A program made the translations under genes and the position numbers. From Candolleomyces eurysporus (taxonomy: Eukaryota; Basidiomycota; Agaricomycetes; Agaricales; Psathyrellaceae), in contig JANBPK010001043.1 in assembly GCA_027579435.1 (NCBI GenBank), positions 1 through 64,000 on the forward strand: DNA of 64,000 nt. The letters are read 5' to 3'. Shown here piece by piece: positions 37,829-49,189 of the stretch. Within the stretch, counting starts at the first letter, position 1. Every line of letters begins with the position of its first letter. The notes under the pieces are model-generated. The model was not told the DNA's origin. It saw only the letters and a program-made list of their open reading frames with translations, and ran no database searches.

Positions 37829-38862
37829 ATTGTCTTGCTAACCATGCCGCTTTTCTTCTTCCTCCGTTGCGAAATCACAAACTGCACTTTGTAGTAATAG
37901 TCCAATCCGCTGTACAATCGTGCTAGGAGTATAATAGTATGAACACGTCAAGAATACTGACAGGGCCTCGAAACCAACATGGCGTCGGCATTTGTTGAAC
38001 GGTTATGACCACAGGTTTGCTGGCCTAGTCTCCTGTAGCCAGACTAACGATTCCCGCGTCGTTATGATCAGTAAAAACACATTCGTCAGCATCGCTGGCC
38101 GCGATGTTTCTCCTGCACCCGCTTGATCATGGTGAGGAAGGAGGGAGGGCACGATGTCAGGACCACGAATCAATGCCTGTTGGCATGAGTAGGCGAGGGA
38201 ATGATTGGAGATGGGAAGTAATACGGACCTCTAGTTGGAATAACGAGACTCGTGTCTTGTAGCAGACTCACTGCACTGTTGAGGGAGGCTCCGAGTCGTT
38301 CTTCGTTGCGATTGTCCTTCTCTAGTACCAATGGTGCATCCGGTTGGTGAGTCACTCGACCAAGCTTGCAAGGTATTTTGATATGCGGACAGCAAAGGAA
38401 CGCATAGTCTTTCTGCGATTCCGAAACGTTGGAGGCGGAGGGAGAAGCGGAAGAGTTGGCCAAATTGATGCCATCATTCCTGGCAATCCTTGCTCCTTCG
38501 TTGCAGACAGCGGAATCGTCGAAACTCTTGGTTCATTCGAACAGCAAGGATCTCAAGTCTGCTACGTATAGCTCACAAAACCTCGGCATTAACCTCCAAA
38601 ATTGAGTCTTTCTTGCACCAATCCGCAAATTCGTCCGGAGCTCTCTCAACATGCGCTTTGGATTCTCGAAAAAGCGGAGCTTCCTGGGCACCTGTGTCCT
38701 TCTTGGGCCCTTCTCTTAGTCGTATATGCGCTGAACGTACGTCGTCTGTCTTCGAAGTGGTCGCTTTGCTATTGTCTTTCATGGGTTGTGCGGCGAAGGT
38801 TGACAAATCGAATTGGATAAAAGGCCTCTCAATGATTCCCTTGCCCTCCACCTCCAAGCACT
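37829..38862. other. Spacer between helicase B and BTB C
   Basis: About 1 kb without a convincing gene. Two adjacent minus-strand frames, 38857-38573 (MEVEGKGIIERPFIQFDLST) and 38463-38170 (MANSSASPSASNVSESQKDY), have protein-like composition, but I found no splice that joins them and no family. The segment around 38200-38300 shares short matches with the spacers at 27190, 51480, 47350 and 61770. Confidence 0.4.
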
Positions 38863-40060
38863 ATGACTACTCGCATTGATACCACATCCACTGGAACTCC
38901 TCAGTCTACAGGCTCCCCTCAGAGCCCCCAAACTGTGCGCCACTCGGTATACTACCGCGAGGGCGGCGACTTGTTCATCTTGGTGCGTGGTCCCTTACCA
39001 GACTTTGATATTTGTTTCTAACACATAACCTATCTACTCTTGTAGATATCGCATATCATTTTTAGACTCCATTCGGCTGATTTCCCGAGAACCTTTTTTG
39101 AGGCTTTCAACAACGGTCTGCCGCTCGGCCCTACCATCGATACATGGCCCGGTGTAGGCGGTTGCTCCGAGTTCAAGAAGGCCATCATCATACCTCTCAC
39201 CGACGCCACTCCTGAACAGTTCGCAAAAATCGCTTGGGTTTTGCACAATCCGTGAGTTGCCCGGGCATATACTATTCATATTCCTGTCAACTGAAAGCGG
39301 TTGGAATTTACCAGTTTGTACGACGACTGGTCAGCTGCGACGCTTGAAGACTGGTTTGACATCGTTCGACTAGCCGACAAATGGGGGTTTACAAACATAA
39401 AAACCATGGCCTTGCGTCGCATCCATCCTCGAGCTCAAGGGGAGATCCCTGACTTATTGGAACGACTTTGCAAGTATGAGTTTTATAAACTCCCCAACGA
39501 CATCATCCAAGAGCTCTACATCGAGCTATGCACCCGGGACGAGGGGTTGTCTGACGACGAGTTCGATCGGTTAGATAGCCTGCCTCGGGGAAAGATGGGC
39601 CGCCAGGTTCAACGAGGTCGTGAAGCTTGCTACAAGGCGCGCGCTGAAAATGGAGGGAGAGAACTAGTCGATTCTCGCAAGAAAGCGATCATTGTTGGTG
39701 CCCTTGGCTTAGCCAGCAGACAACCCTCAACTGCCTCTGTTGGTACGTCTATATCCGCCCTTTCCTCCTCCCCTTCCATCCTCACATCTCTCATCCTGTC
39801 ACGTAGGCTCCCAACCGACCTCTTCCACTGCCTCCAACTCGAGCAGCTCAACTACTACGACCAACACCTCCCCCACGGCAAACGCAACGCAAAATGGGAA
39901 ACCCTCATGTGACACTTCAAGCACGACCCAGACAGGTGGAGGCTCTGCCTCTAAGCAGAAAGAATCATCCAACAATGCTCAAGGAGGTAATCGGGGTGGA
40001 GGTGGACCACAAGGACAAGGAGGATCCAGTGCGTCCCGTGGCAAGAACGGTCAGACCTAA
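38863..40060 (+). CDS. BTB/POZ domain protein, intact array copy C
   Basis: Four exons (38863-38982, 39046-39251, 39315-39742, 39807-40060) join in phase to 335 residues. It starts MTTRIDTTSTGTPQSTGSPQ; after a Ser/Pro leader the BTB core reads SVYYREGGDLFIL, ISHIIFRLHSADFPRTFFEA, EFKKAIIIPLTDATPEQFAK, then LEDWFDIVRLADKWGFTNIK and a helical middle (LCKYEFYKLPNDIIQELYIE). The tail is low complexity: Ser/Thr/Asn runs, then Gly/Gln-rich (GGNRGGGGPQGQGGSSASRG). This is the only fully intact BTB gene of the array and the reference for the other copies. It is probably a dimerising adaptor; the partner is unknown. The neighbouring helicase C is defective, so if BTB and helicase work together its partner would be another copy. 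Confidence 0.8.
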
Positions 40061-40218
40061 ATGTTAACCAGCTCTTATGGTGCCGATCGTGCTTGTCTTT
40101 CTTGCTGTTCCATAGCTCTTGCCACTCAAAAACAGAATGGTGAACCTCATCTACTTCTGGAAATTTCCCTAGAATATATATAGACGTTTTCATCATGGAA
40201 TAAGCTTGCAGTCTACGC

Positions 40219-40498
40219 AGTTACAGTCGTTTGCATAACAATCTGCGCGANTTTTTTCTCTCCTCTTGTCGTTTGACAGGTTGATGTGACCAGTAGTGAG
40301 TAATATCACGCTTGCTAGTCGTAGTGCTTCGAGGCAGAGTTGGTATGACGTATATGAATATTTGCTAAATAAGAGACATGAACTTGAACATTGAGCTGAG
40401 ATCTGGTGACTAGATTCCACCGCATTTGGTGTGTGACCCGGCTAGCTTGCGCGCTCAAAAATCGAATCGCGCAGATTATTATGCAAACGACTGTAACT
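40219..40498. mobile_element. 280-bp foldback element or MITE
   Basis: A 32-base sequence at 40219-40250 returns as its reverse complement at 40467-40498 with one mismatch (core GTCGTTTGCATAA / GCAAACGAC). The 216-base interior has no coding capacity and holds an N beside a T run. I could not identify a target-site duplication. It sits between BTB C and helicase C, a place where units A, B, D and E carry the GACTG tract and polymerase gamma fragment instead. Confidence 0.65.
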
Positions 40499-40673
40499 AT
40501 AAACGTCAAAGACATCTTTGTGATACAAAAGTTCTTGTGGAATATCTCACTATAAATATGTCTGTAGCAACACGACTGCCAACCCTAAGGCCTGAGGAGT
40601 GGAGTGGCAGGGCAAGGCGTGCCACGACCGTTATTGCCTCTTCGAATGGACGCGAAAATAGGGGTGCGTTACA

Positions 40674-40695
40674 GTCACAGCTCACGCTCCGTGAC
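40674..40695. promoter_or_regulatory. Conserved inverted-repeat element, unit C
   Basis: GTCAC, 12 bases including CTCACGCTC, then GTGAC; the counterpart of 18165-18188, here 292 bp before the start codon. Confidence 0.35.
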
Positions 40696-40934
40696 ACTAG
40701 TACGCGGCAAATGTTATGTCCCCTTTCAACGTTTACTGTGAACTCTAGTTGTGATTTTTTGGCTTTCAAATTTCACCATAAGACGTTGCAGAATGCCAGC
40801 TTCGCCTCAATTCTCCCTTTTGTTAATCCTCTAAAGGTTATGCGAAACGAGCGCAGCAGTGTCCACGAGGCCCGGCAGAAGCCCACACTGCCAAACATTG
40901 ACTATATTGGGGTCTACTCGATGCGGTCAAGCCA

Positions 40935-40943
40935 TACACAAAG
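40935..40943 (+). promoter_or_regulatory. Mutated TATA box of helicase copy C
   Basis: TACACAAAG stands where copies A and B have TATATAAAG, followed by the usual AGGGTCG. Two T-to-C changes should weaken it. Confidence 0.45.
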
Positions 40944-40986
40944 GGTCGGCTTCGAGTCCATCTTACCATCCTGCCAGTATCTAGCT

Positions 40987-43900
40987 ATGAAACCTGAAGC
41001 TAGAAACGCACTTCCAGAGCGTTGGCTCCCCAAACTATGTTCCCAGCTCTCCCGCGCTCGATCTGTCGAAGCGGTCCAAGCCATTCTCGATGGGTTGGAT
41101 CGTTCACTTTCTGATAATCAGGTTGAGGGTGTGTTGAGACAGCTTCTCGACGCCACCGAGCATAAACAGTTGCTCGAGCTCGTATTAGCATGTAAGGCCT
41201 CGTCCTTTTCATCGTCGATGGTCTTTCTACTGATTCGTCTACAACAGACGGAAGTTGGTCTCAGCGCCTTTCCGCCTGGCTTTTGAAAGGCTTCCCAAAA
41301 CACCCGGTCGACGAATTCCATACTTCCATTCATAGCGAGATCCTTGAAAGGCTCTCGCATTTCCTGCTTTCCCTTCCATGTGCCTTTGAGCGCGAAACAC
41401 AGCTTTTCCTTTCAGAAGCTCGATTCCAAGCAGAGAGAATTCCCGGCATTCTGAAGTATATGGTCAATTTCGCTCGTGGCAACACAAGAGTCATTGTGGA
41501 TGTCAATGAAGCTGACTCTCGTGGCTCTGTCACTGGAAAGAAACAAAAGCGAGCCCATCGGAAGCAAGCCCACAAGATGGAAAAGCAGAATAGTGGCTTG
41601 AAGCAGCAGGACCTCGCCCGGTTGAATGTTACTGACCCAAGGACAAGGGAAGAAGCTTCCTCCAATGCCAATTCGTTGTTAAACACGTTGAGAGAGACAC
41701 TCTCGGTACGTCTTTTGCCAAATTGCAGCACATACAGCCATCTCATTGAAACACAGCGATACTTTGACATTCTACGAGAACCTGAAGTCTACTTGGCGAT
41801 TCAAAGTCTGTTCCTTGTCTTGATCTCCACCGACACGGGCAATCACACAGTAGAGAGGAACCAGCAACTTGCCAATGGCTCAGCTTCGGACGAAGTACCC
41901 GCAGACACAACCCCGGCGGATCCTTGCGTCCAGCCCACGAAATCGTGCGTAAACATTCTCGATCTGGTATAATAACTCGGTCAATCTGACGTTGTAATTC
42001 TTTTAGAGCGCTATTGTTTGAAAGTGCCTCTGGGTTTGGAGAATGGCACATATTGATTTCATCCCGCGCCGACCGAGATTTGCGTGAAGCTCAAAGGAAT
42101 GACGCAAAGNTTTTTTGAAATCATCACCAAGAAGATTATGTGCGTTCTCGTATCCCACCGGTCGCTGCTTTCACGGAAGTTGACTCTTGCCTAGCGAGTT
42201 GTCCAATGGTCATTTCTCTGACGACAATCAAAGGCGTTTGAACAGACCAGACATCGGATTTCCGGTCTTTGAAGCAAAAATGACTCGTGACACGAGGCTG
42301 GTTGTATGTCTCATCCTGGCTGTGATTTTACCTCTCTCTCTCACCTTGGGAACAGTATCAAATTGACTGTATTCCCGAGTACGACAGCAATGTGAGTTTT
42401 CTGCGCTTCCCCACTTGAGTTGTGTTCTGACATTTTGTTCTATTTGGTGGTAGTTTGAGCGCCAAGGTACGCCTGCATTTCACCCTTAGGTAATGACTTG
42501 AGTATCAACACCTTGCAGTCATCAAAATATTTGGTATTTATACCTCCGCACAAATCGACAAGCGCTTCTGGGATTCAGTGGGCTATCAACTTTCAAAGAA
42601 AGGGAAGACATACCACGATCGGTGCACGTTCAGAAACCGGCCCGTTCATAAAGGGGATAATGTCATATTACCTGCGACCTTCCCACCCGGTGAGAGAGAG
42701 GTCTCTGACTATGATATCATCCCTGAGCCACCAAAAGACGATCCCAAAGAGGTACGTCACTCCAATCAGTGCCACAGTCCTTTCTGACAGAACGAGCGCA
42801 TGGGCAGGCTCACTCACCGCCTGTGTAAGTCTGAGATGTGTCCTGAAGGAAGAATGCCTGGCTCACCTACTCTTAGTCTGGATGAATTTGTCACTCTATC
42901 CACTGAGTTGCTTAAAGGTGGGTTGCGCTGTCTGGCTTTGAATGTAATGCACTGACTTGCATCTTTAGGCATCCTTGCTAACCTTGACACTCCTCATGTT
43001 TACACTCCTCATGTTTTCAATGTTACGTATGTCTATTCAATCTCCTATACTATCAAACCATTTCACCTGCTCTGTAGTCCCAATGAAAAAGAAATCATCG
43101 AGCATCAAGGCTCATGCTATGTTATTAGTCAAGATGTGATTGGGTAGGTGCCATGATTCTTCCCACAAATCTTCCTAATCCTTTGACAAGGAAAACAACA
43201 ACAATGCTGTTCAAAATGCTTGGAATTGAGCGTGCCTATGCTCACCAGGCAGATATCTTGTCAGTTGCTAGGCCTCGACAGATATTTGTTACCCAGTCAC
43301 ATATCTTTGCAATCCGTGTTGAAGATTTCTCCAAGTTGTTGGCATTACTTGCGGGGACCAAGAAGCCAAAAGAAGGCGGTGCACTTTATGACATTGATGA
43401 TGATGTGACATGGAAGGCTGGTCTGCCACAAAAGTTTAGCTTGCTCCAAGATGAGCACTTCCCATTGTTTTTGACCTTTGAGCAAGCATGTTTATCTCTC
43501 TTGTCAGTTGTGAACCACTCACTGATGATTTCTTGCAGCTTTGCCATCTACTAGAAGGTGACATAGAAAACACTGTGGATGATGCTCAGTTGATCACATA
43601 CAATGCCTTCCTTGAGCAATACTGGCCTCATTTCTCTCGAGACTTGACAAAGAATCTTGGTAGGTCTTGTCTGTCACTTACCATGGAATTTGCCTCATTG
43701 TGGGCCATGCAGACCCTGCTCTAGTTTTCAGTGAAATTCTTGGTACATTCTCTATAAACAGGCACTGAGCAGAGAGCTGAGGCTTCACTGCAGGTGTGAT
43801 TGAAGGATCTGAAGAATCTCTCAGCAATGAAACACAATATCTGGATTTGACAGCATACAGAAACCTCAGCCACCGTGCACATCCCTTCTTTGCCAAACAA

Positions 43901-46900
43901 CGTGATCGGATTTATTTGATTTTCCAAGCCTACATGAAGCGCAAGAAGCAACGTGGAGAATTTGACACTGCTGATAGGTCTGTTTGTTCTCTGTTATTCA
44001 TTAAATTCAGAAGAAACATTAACCCTTTCTCCCAGGACACATCACCTTCTGAAAGCACTTGATGCAACAGGTGTTCCAGGAACAAAGATAGACTACCTGT
44101 AAGCAGAGCTTGAGTTCAATCAACTGCTCAGCTGCCCTTGACATCACTTTATAGATATGTTGATGAGGTTCAGGACAACCTCCTCATTGATTCAATGTGT
44201 AAGTACTGGGCAGAAAAGGTATTTTTCTGCAACATTGATAGGCCCCAATACTCTAGTTCTGCGATCCCTATGCCGCAATCCCAATGGTCTCTTTTGGGCT
44301 GCAAACACTGCACCAACAATGGGTATTGGAAACTCCTTCAGGCTCAATGATTTGAAGGCATTTCTGTACAGACTTGAGGTGTGTTTGCTTCATCTTTGTG
44401 TGAGCCTCAGGGGAACTCTGATAGGTTTGTTTCTAGCAACGTCGAGAGGAGGGTGGAAGTGGTGTCACTCAGTCTGAGCTGCGAACCTTCCAGCTCACTG
44501 TGAACTACTGTACTCATGGTGGCATCATTCGTTGTGCTACTGCTGTTGTTGAGTTGATCAAGCACTTCTGGCCTTATGCAATTGACTCCTTTGGACCTGA
44601 AAAGGGCATTGTCAATGGCGCAAAACCAGTCTTTATCAGTGGCTGGGACACCAATAAGTTCCAATATGTAAGCACTGCACAAGTCTTTTTATCATCACCT
44701 AACATTCTTTGCAGGAGCATTTCCTTTCCAGAGGATTGTAAGTACATCTTCAGGATCATTTTTAAACCTTCCTTTCAGTGTGCAAAATTTGTAGCATTGG
44801 AGAAAAAACTGAATTTGGGGCTCGACACTGTGAGTGTTGCTTGAATTGTCTTCTAGCCATGGGAATAACAAGCAGCAGGTATTTTGGTGCGAGATGAGGC
44901 AGCTAAAGCCAAGCTGCGAAAGCAAGTTGGAGACAATGAATTGATTCTGTTGGTACATTCCATTGTCTTTGCATTCCCATTGCTCACCCATGCCAAATCA
45001 TGCCTAGCACCCTGTATGAAAGCAAAGGTCTTGAGTTTGATGATGTCAGTGACAGTTTGTGCAATGTGAGGCATGCACTGATTGACTTTTCTAGGTCTTG
45101 TTATACAAGTTCTTTGAAGATTCAAATGTGAATCTTGGCCAATGGCGTGTCATACTGAATCTAGTCAAGACACCAACAGGATGCAGTGTTCATGTTCCCC
45201 CCTTCAATGAGGAGCGGCATGCAGGTGTCTGCAGTGAAGTCAGTCTGTTTATCACTTGGATTGTTCAACAACCTGTCTGACCATTGAATATTCCAGCTGA
45301 AAGCTCTCTATGTTGCCATTACTCGATCAAGGAAGAACCTCTGGATACTTGATAACTCTGAGAAGGCAGAACCGATGAAGGTTGGTATTCATTTGCCTCA
45401 TTTCCCAGCCTGTCTCATCTTCCCTTAGATACTCTGGGACTCCAAGGGATACATCCAATGTCGTGATGTCCCTCAACCTCAACTTGCAAAACAAGAAGAA
45501 TGGGCCGCCACTGGTAGGACATTGTTCACAAATAGAAGATACCTGCAAGCCAAGCATGCCTTTGAGCGGGCCGGAAAGGCTCGTGACGCCAAGATTTCGT
45601 ACACCTATCACCTCCGTGATAACGCCCGTTCAATTCACCTCTTTAGCAAAGAAGCCATGCCTGCAAAGCGGAATGCGTTCTACTCTGCTGCCGAATCGTT
45701 CTTGGAGTGCGCAGGGGATGCAAAAGGCAAAGAGCAGCGCGTGCTCTTCCATAATGCTGCCGAATGCTTCGAGAATGCGGGAAGCTGTGGCGATAATATG
45801 GGGGACTATCGGAGGGCTGCTGAAGTTTACGAGAATGCCAAGGAATACACTCCTGCTGTCAGACTGTACATGAAGACTGATGTGTTTGACGAAGCAGTTC
45901 GTGTCCTTCAAGAACATCGGCATGAGGTCGACAAAGAGCTTGCAAATAATGTGCAGGAGGTCGCAAGGTTGCATTACTTCAAGAACAAGGAATTCAGGTG
46001 AGTTTGCGTGCCATTCACTGAGTCNTTTTTTTCACCATGGTCAACTTTACAGAAAAGCGGAGACTCTGTTTGAATCGGTCGAGGAGCAGCTGGAGTACTG
46101 GAAGGACGCTCACTTGGACGAGACGGTCCAGCCCTGCTCAATCGAGGAACCAAATTCTGAGAAGGCTCCACCAGAAAATACCCGACGTGTCTTCTTCAAG
46201 AATCTGGATGACGTTTCAGGGAGTGCACATGCAGCAAACACGGAAAGTGGTAGCAACTCAACCGTCAAAGCTCAAGGAAATACTCCCGCTGGACCGGAGC
46301 AGCCTGTACAGCGAATCGGGCACCCAGAACCAGTTCTTACCAACCTTGCCCAGGAGGATGTGGCGCTGCGTCTCCTCTACAAGTTTCGACAGCGAGTGAA
46401 GAACAAGGAGCTGGAAAAGCACAAGACTACAATGCAAAAGACTTACGATTCTTACTTTGAAACTTGCCTCAAACTGGCGTCGGATCCAAAGGGAATGCAG
46501 TGGTCGTGTGGATCTTATTACAGGAAGTTGTATCTTGGTTTGGTTCCGCACCTTTTGGCATGTGCGAGAGAGGTGGAGAGCTACGCGCTTTCGGCCTGGT
46601 CCGAAGCTAGGAACCAGTGTCGAAAGGAAAAGCAGGACTACGATGGGATGTACAAGACGAAGAGCGAAATCATGTGAGTCTCGGATCTCGACTTGTTAAA
46701 TCCACTTTATTAAAGGGATTCGTAAAATAGAGCCATCCTCAAGGAATCCAGAAAGCTCGGCTCACGACTAGACCCGTCTTCAGAAGTTCATAAAAAGCGG
46801 GACATCGAGGGTCTGGAGCAACTGGCGCGCGAAGTTGAGCAGCTTGTGAAAAGTGTGCCTTCGGGTGCTGGCCTCGACATCCACTTCAGTCTCCAACTCG

Positions 46901-46941
46901 CGATGAAGGGCATTATCAGTGCAGAGCCGAAACGTGGATGA
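40987..46941 (+). pseudogene. TRANK1-like helicase copy C, catalytic motifs lost
   Basis: Exon structure and reading frame are largely kept from MKPEARNALPERWLPKLCSQ to a stop at 46941, yet the helicase core is destroyed. Motif I reads SQDVIG|KTTT instead of GRSGTG|KTTT (43.13-43.21 kb), motif II YVDEVQD, motif III WAANTAPTMGIGNSF instead of WAGDTAQTIAIGSSF (44.29 kb), and motif IV NYCTHGGII instead of NYRSHAGIV (44.50 kb). Motifs V and VI survive. The stretch 42.7-45.5 kb is poor in CpG and rich in TpG/CpA, as after cytosine deamination. After the TPR-like part, LFESVEEQLEYWKD runs directly into HLDETVQPCS (46.08-46.13 kb), so about 2.3 kb including the Cys/His cluster is deleted in frame. 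The N at 42110 is an extra base (DAKFFEI without it). It cannot act as an ATPase; a dead scaffold protein is conceivable because the frame is mostly open. Confidence 0.75.
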
Positions 46942-48100
46942 AGACGCTCATCTTGCTAATTAAATCGCCTGTTTTCTTGTCGAATCAAAGCCATAAACGA
47001 CGCTTTATTCTCTCGATGTGTACATAGCTATACAAAGTAGGGCGATAGTAAATTACCCCACAAACAGTGAAGCAAATATGAACGAAACTGCACCATGAAC
47101 ACGTCAAACCCAAGTATCGAGGCGTCAAAAGAACTAAACGATCATATAATACTCACCAAGTTACGGCCACAGCCTCTTATCAGCTCCTGAGATCTCTACC
47201 GCGCCTCCTTGAGGAAGATGTGGATGTCTACAGTTTAGTTCAAGGAAATCGCCAAGTTGGGGGAGTGGGGGCATAGCTAGAGCTACAAATCCCGTCTTCG
47301 AGCGTGAAGATTGGCAAAAGGACGAGCTGAAACTCTAATACGGGCCCCGGTAATGAGAACTCAGGAGGTCTATAACGAGGCTCGAGTCGTGTGAGCGGTC
47401 AAGCTGCCAAAAGCAAACGAGTGGATCCTCCTCAACGCCGTCCATGCGCGGACCTTGCTCTTTCTTGTCCTTCCTTGGGATAAGTAGTTGGTAAGACAAC
47501 AAGGTATATTGGGAAGTAGATTACCGCGCACCTCGTTGGAGATTTTCTGTACTCACGCGAAATTGGTCAGTCTCAGAGTTTATCAAGTTGTATTTATTGC
47601 GGTGATAGTTGGCGCTCGAGGGCTGATACCAAAAGTTCGAGCTTGGCGTCGTCTATCGTTTTCTTCCCAAATTCTGCGGAAGGGATTAGCTACTGCAGTC
47701 AAGATTGGAGGACCACCAATCAGTTCACGCACCAACGAATAGATTCATCTCACTGTCGACCTGACGGGTCGTCCTCTCAAGGGTGCGTTACTATCACGCT
47801 CATGCTCTGTGACATTACGTGTTTGGCATGTCACGCGTCGGAACGAGGACCTCGGGCTAGCTGCCAAAAGCGAATTGCCAGTGATCCTCCTCAATGCCTC
47901 CATCGAACGCTCCTTGCCCTCCCTTGTTCTCCTGGATCTCTAGTATACCCACCTAGTGAGTCGCTCCCAGCCGCAGGAACAAAACAGCTCATCCAAGTTC
48001 TGTACAAAGGAATCAGGCCTATTTAAACGGAGGTGCCAAAGTAGAGAAACGTGGTACGCTGCGTGCTCAATCGTCATTCACCATAATGCTAACCGATGAC
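46942..48100. other. Spacer behind copy C, duplicated behind D
   Basis: No gene found. It matches 61348-62500 over most of its length (for example the ACGACGCTTTATTCTCTCGATG block after both stop codons), showing that C's 3' end and downstream flank were duplicated together with D's. A decayed form of the GTCAC/GTGAC upstream block lies near 47795-47820. Confidence 0.5.
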
Positions 48101-48700
48101 CTCCAGTATAATCCAATGAACTTGGCGTCCAAATGTTATTTCGCAAGCTACACACCCAAATATGCTGAGATGTCCCGTTCCCTGCCCCTCCACTGGCTCA
48201 TCTTGGGATAGCGAATGACCACCTCGCGATGCACGGCCTCGATCCTACCCAAGGCTCCGTCCTCCCAGATACCGGCTTCCAATTTCCCCCACCTTCCTGA
48301 GCACTTCTATCGAATTGTAATCAATACCGCGGAACTGGCATGGGTGGGAATGGTGAAAGCCCAAGCTGATTGCAAATTGCCCAAGCCTGAACACTGGGAG
48401 GTTCAGAGAGCAGATGGACGAAGTTCGTCTTCAGGCCCAACAGATCGAATTACTTCAAGCCCATAGAATAGCCAATGCATAACGGAAGACCTGACACTAT
48501 CCTCACTCACTGCCCAACTACCCTCTGTACCCTGCCATGGCTTACACCGCCTCAGAGCACGCTTCAATAATGCAATGCCCCCCACGTCAACGTCAGCGGC
48601 ATTTCTTCTCACCAACGCCCACCTTGGATGAAATAAAGGAATCCGCAACGACGTACCTGAGGTTGGTACCATCTGATTGCAACATACTCAACGCTGACCG
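48101..48700 (+). pseudogene. Polymerase gamma (MIP1) 5' fragment, segment X1
   Basis: Frame pieces match the N-terminal part of mitochondrial DNA polymerase gamma: MHGLDPTQGSVLPDTGF at 48220, then PEHFYRIVINTAELAW and KLPKPEHWEVQ to about 48410, then MAYTASEHAS at 48537. Compared with the sister fragment at 62510-63330, the 3'-5' exonuclease region between HAS and VSGISSHQRP is deleted (near 48570). Stops and frame changes separate the pieces. Mip1 replicates mitochondrial DNA and is a single-copy nuclear gene, so this is a dispersed remnant; the functional gene must lie elsewhere. Confidence 0.65.
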
Positions 48701-49189
48701 AAGCCTGCATTATCAGGTTACCGCCGTCGAGACTGCCTCTCCTTTGTGGCTTGCAGCCATGAAGAAGGATCCCCTCTTGAACAAATGCATAGAGCAGATC
48801 CTACCCCTTCGCCCACGGCTATCTTTTGACGGAAACCCCTTGCGATATATCGAGAATACCGCCGGCGTTACATTCAAGATGTCGCGGTTCGCATGCGTCC
48901 TGCGGCTCGCGGCAAGCGAATGGGCCAAATCCTTTCCAAGAAGCACATTCTCAAAGCAGTTGACATAGGACGAATGTCGTCCGTAGATATATCCCTCACG
49001 TTGGCCATTGTCCAGGGTGATATAAGCAATGAAATCCGCGACCAAATTCTCTCACTGGCCAATCGCACTCTCGAAGAATATCAGGATCAGGAAGACGTGG
49101 GGGACAATGGGCTTCCAAACTCAAACAATCTTCCTCAGAAAAGGGACAGGTCACCGAAACATCGCCCTCGTCAAGCGGGATGAGTTATA
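48701..49189 (+). pseudogene. Unidentified coding remnant in segment X1
   Basis: This continues from the polymerase gamma fragment but I do not recognise it. Frame pieces look like former protein: PLWLAAMKKDPLLNKCIEQI, LPLRPRLSFDGNPLRYIENT, GKRMGQILSKKHILKAVDIG, then IRDQILSLANRTLEEYQDQE. A frame change occurs near 48880-48900. A more decayed copy of the same sequence lies at 63395-63735. It is unlike the known continuation of Mip1, and it ends where a BTB tail starts, so it may be the N-terminal part of another lost gene. Confidence 0.45.

Noticed and set aside
38170..38857. Minus-strand gene made of two frames of 94 and 97 codons
   Set aside because: Protein-like composition, but I could not find a splice pair joining them in phase, and the equivalent spacers of the other units are not open. 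Mentioned only as part of the spacer.
42730..45500. Classical Neurospora-type RIP
   Set aside because: The visible changes fit loss of CpG better than a CpA-targeted pattern, and the block ends inside the gene. Methylated-CpG deamination is the more careful reading until the spectrum is computed.
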